DNA of 64,000 bases, from positions 1 through 64,000 of the forward strand of contig JAJPGT010000095.1 in NCBI GenBank assembly GCA_021325655.1. Reading direction: 5' to 3'. Origin of the DNA: Pseudomonadota bacterium (lineage in GTDB: Bacteria; Chloroflexota; UBA6077; JAJPGT01). Shown piece by piece: positions 53,297-60,724 of the stretch. Under the pieces are notes generated by a model that had not been told where the DNA came from, searched no databases, and was given only the letters and a program-made list of their open reading frames with translations. Position 1 is the stretch's first letter, and each line of letters begins with the position of its first letter. The position numbers and the translations under genes are program-made.

Positions 53297-53980
53297 CTAA
53301 TGGGCGAAGATCTCGCGCATGCCCTGGACGGTGAACTCCGGACTCTTGACATAATCCATAATTCGACGCTCGCGTGCCCGCACCTGCTCCACCGCCTTGG
53401 GCAGGTCTTCGGCGATGGCGGTAGGGACGATCAGCACTCCGTTCAGGTCGGCGTGGATGAGGTCACCGGGGTTGATCGTCTGCCCGGAGATCTGTACCGG
53501 GACGCCGATACGCCGGAACGTGGCGTTACCGTGCGAGCAGACCGCGCCGCGGGCGAAGTAGTGGAACCCGAGCGCCTCCGCCTCACGCAGGTCGCGCACC
53601 CCGCCATCGGTCACCAGTCCCACCGCGCCCATGCGCAGGGCGGTGGTGGCCATCACCTCGCCAAAGTGGCAGCCGCGGTTCGCGTCGTGGCTGACGTCCG
53701 CCATTACCAGCACCGCCGGCTTGGGCGCCTGCTCCAGTGCCTCCCACACCGCGAAGAAGGCGTCGCGCGGGGGCACGGGGCCGGGCGTGGTGCTGTCCGC
53801 CTCGATCGTCAGGGCGTAGCCGAGCATCGTCCCCATGTCTGGGAACAGACAGCGGATCTCGGCGCCCAGGTACCCCTCGGTGCGGTCGCGGACTTTGAAC
53901 AGCTCGATCGCGTTCGACAGGGTCGGGGTATCGATGAGCTTCAGTGCTTCGAAGAGCTCCGGTCGGATCAGATTGGCCAC
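53297..53980 (-). CDS. RraA-family protein (aldolase/HMG-like)
   Basis: The product is 227 residues from GTG 53980, with GGAGATG eight bases before; the ORF continues upstream without a better start. The fold is RraA-like: TLSNAIELFKVRDRTEGYLGA, MADVSHDANRGCHFGEVMATTALRMGAVG (in shorter pieces ANRGCHFGEV and ALRMGAVGLVTDGGVRD), and GVPVQISGQTINPGDLIHAD. Members include 4-hydroxy-4-methyl-2-oxoglutarate aldolase and RNase E inhibitor RraA; without RNase E context, an aldolase role is more likely. Confidence 0.82.
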   Translation of the reverse strand: MANLIRPELFEALKLIDTPTLSNAIELFKVRDRTEGYLGAEIRCLFPDMGTMLGYALTIEADSTTPGPVPPRDAFFAVWEALEQAPKPAVLVMADVSHDANRGCHFGEVMATTALRMGAVGLVTDGGVRDLREAEALGFHYFARGAVCSHGNATFRRIGVPVQISGQTINPGDLIHADLNGVLIVPTAIAEDLPKAVEQVRARERRIMDYVKSPEFTVQGMREIFAH

Positions 53981-54076
53981 CGTACATCTCCATTCTTGGT
54001 CTACACGGTGCGTGCCAGACGGCCGGCCGCCGACCGCGAACCGTGGCAATGTCGCGCCGTCCTGCCTGGCGCTATG

Positions 54077-54679
54077 TTAGCCCGGTGCCTGGTGGCGCTG
54101 CCGCCGCGGAGTGTGGGGGCGCGACACGAAGGGGTTGCCGGGGATGGAGAAGCGCCAGGGCCGCGCGGCCCAGGCTCCGGCGTAGTCGACACCGACGCGG
54201 GTGGAGGTTGCCACACTGGCGGGCTCCAGGTAGCGCGTGGTGGCGATGAACAGCGGGCCGGCCGTGGTCAGGTCCATCCCGTTGAGCGAGCGGTCGATCC
54301 GCAGGGTTCGGCAGAGCCGGCCGGGACCGTTGGTCGGTCCGTCCAGCGCTCCCGCCGGCTCCAGCGCTCGGATCAGCACCGCGGCGGGATAGCCCTCCGC
54401 CTCGGTGACGATGTTCAGGCAGGAGTGCATCCCGTAGATCAGGTACACGTAGGCATGGCCCGCCGGACCGAACATTACCCGCGTCCGCTCGGTCAGCCCG
54501 CGTGAGGCGTGCGAGGCCAGGTCCTCCGGGCCGACGTACGCCTCGGTCTCGACGATCGCGCCGCAAAGCGTCCGGTCTCCCAGTCGGCGCACCAGCAGGT
54601 GGCCGAGCAGCTCCTGGGCCACGTCGAGCGTCGGTCGCTCGTAGAACGCCCGTGGTAGCGGGAGCAGCGGCTCAGCCAC
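54077..54679 (-). CDS. 3-methyladenine DNA glycosylase (AAG/MPG family)
   Basis: The product is 200 residues from GTG 54679, nine bases from the preceding stop; the long upstream extension of this frame is Arg/His-rich and not coding. The AAG family is recognised by FYERPTLDVAQELLGHLLV, AIVETEAYVGPEDLASHAS (catalytic Glu), GPAGHAYVYLIYGMHSCLNIVTE, and RNTLRIDRSLNGMDL-like ending. It excises alkylated purines in base excision repair. It lies after a gamma-carbonic anhydrase gene in the minus-strand run. Confidence 0.9.
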   Translation of the reverse strand: MAEPLLPLPRAFYERPTLDVAQELLGHLLVRRLGDRTLCGAIVETEAYVGPEDLASHASRGLTERTRVMFGPAGHAYVYLIYGMHSCLNIVTEAEGYPAAVLIRALEPAGALDGPTNGPGRLCRTLRIDRSLNGMDLTTAGPLFIATTRYLEPASVATSTRVGVDYAGAWAARPWRFSIPGNPFVSRPHTPRRQRHQAPG

Positions 54680-54687
54680 GTGGTCGG

Positions 54688-55215
54688 TTAGCGGCCGGAG
54701 ATGCCGGCTCGGCGGTACTCCTGGGCGTGCGCGAAGTAGGTGCGCGCCGTCCGCAGGCAGCGCTGCTCGTACTCCTCGTCGGTCACTTCGCGGATGATCC
54801 GGCCCGGGGTGCCGAGCACCAGTGAGCGGGGCGGGATCACGGTGCCCTCGGTGACGAGCGCGTTGGCGCCGATGATGCTCCCGCTGCCGATGCGCGCCCG
54901 GGGCAGGACGATCGCCCCGATGCCGATCAGCGAATAGGCCTCGACGGTGGCGCTGTGGACAAGCGCGTGGTGCCCGAGGGCGACGAACTCCCCGATGGAG
55001 CACGGCTCACCGGGATCCGTGTGCAGGGTGCAGTTGTCCTGGATGTTGGCCCCGCGTTCGAGGATGATCTCGGCGAAGTCGGCCCGCAGGACGCTCCCGA
55101 ACCAGACGTTGGCCCCCTCGGCGGCACGGACGTCGCCGATCAGGTAGGCTCCGGGGGCGATAAAGACGTCGTCGGCTAGCGTCGGCAGTACGCCTCGGAA
55201 TGGGATCAGGGGCAT
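54688..55215 (-). CDS. Gamma-carbonic anhydrase-like hexapeptide protein
   Basis: The product is 175 residues from ATG 55215. Hexapeptide repeats build a left-handed beta-helix: GDVRAAEGANVWFGSVLRAD, then NIQDNCTLHTD, FVALGHHALVHSATV and LIGIGAIVLPRARIGSGSIIGA. Metal ligands expected at trimer interfaces are His in TLHTD and the GHHALVH His residues. Proteins of this group may hydrate CO2 or act on CoA thioesters. It starts three bases after the kinase stop, so the two are co-transcribed. Confidence 0.88.
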   Translation of the reverse strand: MPLIPFRGVLPTLADDVFIAPGAYLIGDVRAAEGANVWFGSVLRADFAEIILERGANIQDNCTLHTDPGEPCSIGEFVALGHHALVHSATVEAYSLIGIGAIVLPRARIGSGSIIGANALVTEGTVIPPRSLVLGTPGRIIREVTDEEYEQRCLRTARTYFAHAQEYRRAGISGR

Positions 55216-55218
55216 CGC

Positions 55219-56889
55219 CTACCCTCCACGCGAGATGAACAGCGTCACGGAGCTGCCAGGTCGCAGTCGTGTCCCCGGCTCTGGGGTCTGATCGACGATG
55301 GTACCAGCCGGGCGTGCGCTCTTGCGCTCCTTGACCGTCACCGTCAGGCCCAGGGATCGGAGCTGCTGCCCCCCCTGGTCGACCGGCAGTCCCCGCACGT
55401 CGGGGACCTCCGCCAGCGCGGGCCCGCTACTCACGGTGAGCTGCACGTGGCTGCCGGGCGGCACCTGGGCTCCAGGCGGCGGATCCTGGGCGACAACGAT
55501 GCCGGGAGCGGCGTTGTTCGGGGCGCGGCGCACCTCCGCCACCAGGCCGAGCTGGGAGAGCCTGGCCACCGCGTCTTCCTGGCTGCGTCCGAGCAGCGGA
55601 GGGAGCGCCACCAGCGCCACGGTGGGTGACGGCGGCGGCTGCGTCGGCGCCGAGGTCGGAGTGGGTGGCACGGGCGTCGCGGTCGCCGTGGGCGGCGGGG
55701 TGGCGGTGGGGGCCACGGTGGGGGGCGAGGTCGGGCTCGCCGGGACCGCGGTGGGCGGCGCGGCTGCCGGGACCGGGGTGGCGGTGGGGCGCGGCGGCGC
55801 GGTCGGCTGCGCCGGTGGCCGGGTGGGGCGGGGTTCGGCTGTGGCGCTCGCTCCTGGCTGCCCATTGAGAAGCTGGCCAACGGCGAAGGCGCCCGCGGCG
55901 GCGAGCAGGAACAGCAGGAGCCCGATCAAGAGCACGGCCGGCCAGGAGGTGCCCCCGCGCGAGCCGGGCGGCGCCGGCCGCGGGGCACCGCGCCGCACCT
56001 CCGCGACGGGCGGCGCGGTGGCGACGCGCGGCTGGACCGGCGGTGAGAGCGGAATCCGCTGCGTAGCTTGGGCCGCGACGTTGGACAGGTTCTGGAGCGC
56101 CCGGTGGAGATCGGCCGCGGTGGCGAAACGCGCCCGCGGGTCGGTCGCCATCGCCCGGTCGATGATAGCGCGGAGCGCCGTTGGCACCCGCGTTCCCGCC
56201 CAGGCCTCGTCGGCGACCCCGCGCTCTCGCTGTATCGCCACTGCGACCGGATTGGCGCCGGCGAACGGCACTCGCCCGGTCGCCATCTCGAACAGGACTA
56301 CGCCCGCGGCGTAGATGTCGGTCGCCGGACCGGTCGGCTCGCCCCGTGCCTGCTCGGGCGCCATGTAGTGAACCGACCCCAGCACCCAACCCTGCTGGGT
56401 GATCGAGGGCGTCCCCAGCGCCTGCGCAATGCCGAAGTCGGTCACCTTGAGGTGGTCGTTCGCGTCCACCAGGATGTTCTGCGGCTTGACGTCGCGATGC
56501 ACCACGCCGCGGCTATGCGCGTAGGCCAGCGCCTCGGCGAGCTGCATCCCGAGGCGGGCCACGCGGGACGGAGGGAACGGACCTTCGCGCTCGATCAACG
56601 TCTTGAGGTCGTATCCGTTCACCAGCTCCATCACGATGTAGCGGCTGTGCTCATCGCCGCCCACGTCGAAGACGGAGACGATGTTCGGGTGGGTCAGCCG
56701 GGCCGCGGCTCGGGCCTCGCGCTCGAACCGCGCGACGAGCTCGGGATCGTGGAGCAGGCCCGGATTGAGCAGCTTGATCGCGACCTCACGCCCGAGGACG
56801 GAATCATCGGCCTCATAGACCGTCGCCATCCCGCCGCGGCCGAGCACCGCGCGCAGCCGGTAGCGTCCGCCGAGCACCTGGTCGATCAC
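55219..56889 (-). CDS. PASTA-domain Ser/Thr protein kinase (PknB-like)
   Basis: The product is 556 residues from GTG 56889. The kinase domain occupies about residues 10-270: GRGGMATVYEADD (P-loop), VAIKLL, HRDVKPQNIL, VTDFGIAQ, YMAPEQARG. A membrane helix at about 320-343 is followed by a Pro/Thr/Ala-rich linker and two PASTA repeats (about 415-550: LLGRSQEDAVARLSQLG, DPPPGAQVPPGS, VRGLPVDQGGQQLRSLG). PASTA domains sense cell-wall fragments or beta-lactams outside the cell. Such kinases regulate growth and division. Its neighbours are DNA repair and translation genes. Confidence 0.94.
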   Translation of the reverse strand: MIDQVLGGRYRLRAVLGRGGMATVYEADDSVLGREVAIKLLNPGLLHDPELVARFEREARAAARLTHPNIVSVFDVGGDEHSRYIVMELVNGYDLKTLIEREGPFPPSRVARLGMQLAEALAYAHSRGVVHRDVKPQNILVDANDHLKVTDFGIAQALGTPSITQQGWVLGSVHYMAPEQARGEPTGPATDIYAAGVVLFEMATGRVPFAGANPVAVAIQRERGVADEAWAGTRVPTALRAIIDRAMATDPRARFATAADLHRALQNLSNVAAQATQRIPLSPPVQPRVATAPPVAEVRRGAPRPAPPGSRGGTSWPAVLLIGLLLFLLAAAGAFAVGQLLNGQPGASATAEPRPTRPPAQPTAPPRPTATPVPAAAPPTAVPASPTSPPTVAPTATPPPTATATPVPPTPTSAPTQPPPSPTVALVALPPLLGRSQEDAVARLSQLGLVAEVRRAPNNAAPGIVVAQDPPPGAQVPPGSHVQLTVSSGPALAEVPDVRGLPVDQGGQQLRSLGLTVTVKERKSARPAGTIVDQTPEPGTRLRPGSSVTLFISRGG

Positions 56890-57004
56890 GACAGTCGCGG
56901 CGCCGCGTGCTCAGAGTGTGTCTGGCTAGAGCCACGCTTCGTACTCATATCAGAGCATGCTGGATCGGCCGGGCGCGAGGTCACCACAGTGGGATGGCTG
57001 GAGG

Positions 57005-57505
57005 TCAGGAGGTGTGTATGCGCACTGTCGCCTCGGGCGTCTCCGCCAGCGGCGGCGCCGGTGGCGTTACTGTCTGGCCGCAGTAGGGGCAGAGCTTCCA
57101 GCGGAGCATGAGCGGCCGCTCGCAGCGGACGCACAGTCGCTTTAGCCGTGTCTGGCACCAGGGGCAGAAGATGAAGTCCGGCTCAGCGCGGTTCTTGCAG
57201 ACTGGGCAGGCAGTCTGGATCTCGATCCCTTGCAGGAAGGCCTCTTCCTCCAGCGACTCCTCGTAGAGCTGGGCTAGCGTCTTGGGCGGGCGCAGGATCA
57301 GATAGATCAGCAGCCCCGGGAAGCTGAAGACCGTCACCAGGAGTGTCGCAGCAAGCTGGAGGAACAGGTCGGTGGTGCGCGAACGGATGTCTCGGAACGT
57401 CCACCAGATGCTGGCGATCCACAGCGCGACCAGGTAGGCCGCGACGATAGTGATGCCGATCCGCAGCACGCGCTCGATTTGGTCCAGGATCTCGACGATG
57501 TCCAC
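57005..57505 (-). CDS. Membrane protein with zinc-ribbon tail
   Basis: The product is 166 residues from GTG 57505, with GGGAGCGG upstream; the frame extends further upstream with no plausible start. Two hydrophobic segments lie near 15-35 and 48-70. The C-terminal half holds double zinc ribbons: ACPVC, FIFCPWC, LCVRC and KLCPYC. Such DZR proteins are often associated with phosphorylation or protein assembly at the membrane. It lies 115 bases upstream of the PASTA kinase on the same strand, which makes it a possible kinase partner. Confidence 0.75.
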   Translation of the reverse strand: MDIVEILDQIERVLRIGITIVAAYLVALWIASIWWTFRDIRSRTTDLFLQLAATLLVTVFSFPGLLIYLILRPPKTLAQLYEESLEEEAFLQGIEIQTACPVCKNRAEPDFIFCPWCQTRLKRLCVRCERPLMLRWKLCPYCGQTVTPPAPPLAETPEATVRIHTS

Positions 57506-57752
57506 TTCGGCCGCTCCCGTGGAAGAGGATGGTCCGAGACGAGAATGCACGGAGAGTGCCTGGCTCGGCGGCACTCGCGAGACGAACGCCTGAGCCAGTA
57601 TAGCGCGCTGCGCCGCCGCCAGGTCGAGGTCGGCGCCAGGGCAAGGCTCCCCCTCCGCCCTGGGAGCAGGGCGGGCGCGAGCAGGAGGCCACCCGCGGCG
57701 AGTGTGGGCAGAGTCGCGGCATGGCGCTGTGGCGCGAGCTTTGCTCGCGGGT

Positions 57753-60128
57753 CTATACCGCCAGCTCGACCACCGTGGCTCCGTCGCCGCCCTCGGCCGG
57801 GCCACCCGGAGTGAACTGCTTGACCAGCGGGTGGCCCCCGAGCAGGTCGCGCACCGCGGCGCGCACCGCACCCGTGCCGCGGCCATGAACGATGCGCACC
57901 TGGGGCAGGCCAGCCATGAAGGCGTCGTGGATGTAGCGGTCCACCTCGCCCGAGGCCTCCTCGCGCGTCAGGCCGCGCACGTCAAGCTGTAGCGGAACGT
58001 AGCGTGCCTCGCGCTCCAGGGTCACCTCGCGCGGGCGCGGCTCGTTCCGCCGCTCGGCGCAGGCGCCGCCGGCCCGCCGCAGCTCGTCCAGCCGGACCTG
58101 CACCCGCATCCCCCGCACGTCCACCTGCGCCTGCCCGTCCGCGATCGACAGGATCGTCCCGGTGACCCCCAGCGAAGGGACGAGGACCTCCATGCCGGGT
58201 GCAAGCTCCGGCTCGCCGCCCGCCGGCTCCGGGGCGGCGGCCCGGCGCGGCGCGCGAATCGGCTGTAGCCTCTGGGCCTGCACCAGCACCTCCGCGAGAG
58301 CCGGCGCGTCCCGGCCGGCCCGCTCCGCGCGGCGGCGCAGCTCGCGCACCTCGCGGCGCAGTTCCGTCAGCAACGCCTCGGATTCCGCCCGCGCCTGCTC
58401 GTAGGCGCGCGCCCGCTCGCGCTCTGCCTCCTCCAGTGCGGCACGCAGCCGGTCGCGCAGGATCGCGGCGTCGCGCTCGGCGCGCTCCGCTGCCGCCCGA
58501 GCGGACTCCACCGCCTCCCGGTCCTCCTGGAGCTGCTCGATCATCGTCGCGATCTGGCGCTGGTGCGGCTGCAGCAGCGCCCGCGCCCGCTCCACGATGC
58601 GCGCCGGCATCCCGAGGCGGCTGGCGATGGCGAGCGCGTTCGAGCGTCCGGGCAGCCCCACCAGCAGCCGGTAGGTGGGGGAGAGGGTCTCGACGTCGAA
58701 CTCGACCGAGGCGTTCTCGACCCGGGGGGTGGAGTGGGCGTAGACCTTCAGCTCCGAGTAATGGCTGGTCGCCACGCAGAAGGCGCCGCGCGCCAGCAGC
58801 TCGTCCAGCAGCGCCCGGGCCAGCGCGGCGCCTTCCTCGGGGTCGGTGCCGGCCCCCAGCTCGTCCAGCAGCACCAGCGAGCGGTCGTCCACCGTCTCTA
58901 GCATCTCCACGATGCGCGTCATGTGGGAGGAGAAGGTCGACAGGCTCTGCTCGATCGACTGCTCGTCGCCGATGTCGGCGTACACGCCGGCGAACACGGC
59001 CACCTGGGAGCCCTCGGCGGCCGGGATGAACAGGCCCGACTGTGCCATCAGCGTCAGCAGCCCGATGGTCTTCAGCGCCACGGTCTTGCCGCCGGTGTTC
59101 GGACCGGTGATCAGCAGGATGTCGAAGTCGGCGCCCAGCTCCAGGCTGATCGGCACCACCGCCGCGCGGCCAAGGGTCCGCTCCAGCAGCGGGTGGCGGG
59201 CGTCCACCAGTCGCAGCACGGGCTCGCCTGGGCGCCGCGGGAGCCGCAGGCAGGTAGGGCGAACGGCGTCGAGCTGCCGGGCCAGGCGAGCCTTGGCCTG
59301 GTGCAGGTCGATCTCCGCCAGCGCGGCGACGTTGTGGTGGAGGCTCGGGGCTGCCCCGGCCACCTGCTGGCTGAGATCGCGCAGCACCCGTTCGATCTCG
59401 GCCGCCTCTTCGCGCTCGGCCTGGCGCCAGCGGTTGGCCAGCTCGATCACTTCTAGCGGCTCGACGAAGAGCGTCGCCCCGCTGGCCGACTGGTCGTGGA
59501 CGATGCCGCGCACCTGGCTGCGGGAATCGGCCTTGACTGGGACGACGTAGCGGCCCTCGCGCTGGGTAACGATCGGCTCCTGGAGCGCCTGGCGGAAGCT
59601 CGCCGTATTGACCAGCTCGTGCAGCCGGCGCAGCAGGCGGTCGTGCGCGCTGCGTAGCTCCTGGCGAATCCGCGCCAGCTCCGGGCTGGCGGAGTCCAGC
59701 ACCTGGCCATCTTCTCCGATGGCGTTCGCGATCGCCGCCCGCAGCTCCCGGCGTGGGTCGAGCGACGCGACGATCTGGTACAGCGTCGGGTAGGTCGCCT
59801 CCAGCCGTGCCAGCGCCGAGCGCCAGCGGTCGACGGCGGCGAGCAGGTCAGCCACCTGCAGCAGCTCCTCGGGGCTGAGCATCCCGCCCAGCTCCGCCCG
59901 CGACACCGCCGGACGTACGTCATACACCCCGCCAAGGCCCAGATTCGGTCGCGCGCCGGAGAGCGCCAGCGCCTCGGCCGTCGCGCTCAGGCGCCGCTCA
60001 ACCTCGGCGAAGTCGTCCGAGGGCTGGAGCTGTAGCGCGAGATCGCGCCCGCCGGAGAACGCGGCCAGCGAGGCGAGCCACTCGCGGATTTTGGGGAGCT
60101 CGAGGGCATTCAGACTGGACGGATTCAT
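57753..60128 (-). CDS. mutS2: Endonuclease/ribosome-rescue ATPase MutS2
   Basis: The product is 791 residues from ATG 60128. MutS2 has MutS-like core and ATPase with a C-terminal Smr nuclease domain, and suppresses recombination or rescues collided ribosomes. Visible features are Walker A (LLITGPNTGGKTVALKT), the signature region LSTFSSHMTRIVEML, Walker B LVLLDELGAGTDPEEG, a long Arg/Glu/Ala coiled coil (about 520-620), and the Smr domain with LDVRGLTREEASG and VRIVHGRGTGAVR. CvpA precedes it by 12 bases, a well-conserved order. Confidence 0.96.
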   Translation of the reverse strand: MNPSSLNALELPKIREWLASLAAFSGGRDLALQLQPSDDFAEVERRLSATAEALALSGARPNLGLGGVYDVRPAVSRAELGGMLSPEELLQVADLLAAVDRWRSALARLEATYPTLYQIVASLDPRRELRAAIANAIGEDGQVLDSASPELARIRQELRSAHDRLLRRLHELVNTASFRQALQEPIVTQREGRYVVPVKADSRSQVRGIVHDQSASGATLFVEPLEVIELANRWRQAEREEAAEIERVLRDLSQQVAGAAPSLHHNVAALAEIDLHQAKARLARQLDAVRPTCLRLPRRPGEPVLRLVDARHPLLERTLGRAAVVPISLELGADFDILLITGPNTGGKTVALKTIGLLTLMAQSGLFIPAAEGSQVAVFAGVYADIGDEQSIEQSLSTFSSHMTRIVEMLETVDDRSLVLLDELGAGTDPEEGAALARALLDELLARGAFCVATSHYSELKVYAHSTPRVENASVEFDVETLSPTYRLLVGLPGRSNALAIASRLGMPARIVERARALLQPHQRQIATMIEQLQEDREAVESARAAAERAERDAAILRDRLRAALEEAERERARAYEQARAESEALLTELRREVRELRRRAERAGRDAPALAEVLVQAQRLQPIRAPRRAAAPEPAGGEPELAPGMEVLVPSLGVTGTILSIADGQAQVDVRGMRVQVRLDELRRAGGACAERRNEPRPREVTLEREARYVPLQLDVRGLTREEASGEVDRYIHDAFMAGLPQVRIVHGRGTGAVRAAVRDLLGGHPLVKQFTPGGPAEGGDGATVVELAV

Positions 60129-60140
60129 GGGCAGGCTCGC

Positions 60141-60689
60141 TCACGCCGCCGGAAAGCCGGGCAGGCCACGCGGAAACCAGGGCCGCAGGGCGATGTAGGC
60201 CACCGGCAGCTTCTCCAGCAGCGCCGGCTGCAGGGCCGAGCGGTGGACCTGGTCGAGCAGCGCCAGGCGGGCGTTGTCTGCCGTGGGCCAGCGGGACTGG
60301 GCCGCGAAGGCCAGGGCGGCATAGACGGCGACAGTGAACAGCAGCCCGTTGAACAGGCCGATGAGCCCGCCCACCACCGTGTCCACCCGCCGCGCGGCGG
60401 ACCCGGCTGGCTGGGTCTCCCGCCAGACCGAGGCGAGCCCCAGGTAGAACAGTAGGGCCAGTACCGGGAACAGCAGACAGAGCATGTAGCCATTGAGGGT
60501 CGGGGTGCTCACGGCATCGTCGATCGCCAGCTTGAGCGCCGCGGCGGCGTAGCTATAGGTGGTGCCGGCGAGGATGGCGGCAGCGTAGAGCGACACGAAC
60601 AACAGCACCTGTCGAACCGTTCCGGTAAGGCCGCCGAAGATGATGAACACGAGCCAGACCAGCAGCATCACCAGGTCCAGCTCTGGCAT
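60141..60689 (-). CDS. CvpA-family membrane protein
   Basis: The product is 182 residues from ATG 60689. Four hydrophobic helices are spread across it, starting with DLVMLLVWLVFIIFGGLTG and RQVLLFVSLYAAAILAG, the typical CvpA N-terminus. CvpA proteins are linked to colicin V export in E. coli and, in other bacteria, to envelope homeostasis. Here it sits between pheT and mutS2, and is co-transcribed with both. Confidence 0.85.
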   Translation of the reverse strand: MPELDLVMLLVWLVFIIFGGLTGTVRQVLLFVSLYAAAILAGTTYSYAAAALKLAIDDAVSTPTLNGYMLCLLFPVLALLFYLGLASVWRETQPAGSAARRVDTVVGGLIGLFNGLLFTVAVYAALAFAAQSRWPTADNARLALLDQVHRSALQPALLEKLPVAYIALRPWFPRGLPGFPAA

Positions 60690-60724
60690 CCACCCCTCCC
60701 GTGTCTCCCGCCCGCCGCAGGCCG

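Noticed and set aside
52457..54505. A 682-residue plus-strand reading frame
   Set aside because: It is Arg/Gly/Pro-rich, overlaps the YtfJ-like gene in another frame and the RraA and glycosylase genes on the other strand, and matches no family; it is a high-GC shadow.
54680..55003. N-terminal extension of the DNA glycosylase frame
   Set aside because: It is His/Arg/Pro-rich and runs antisense-like through the carbonic anhydrase gene; the GTG at 54679 gives a normal-length enzyme.
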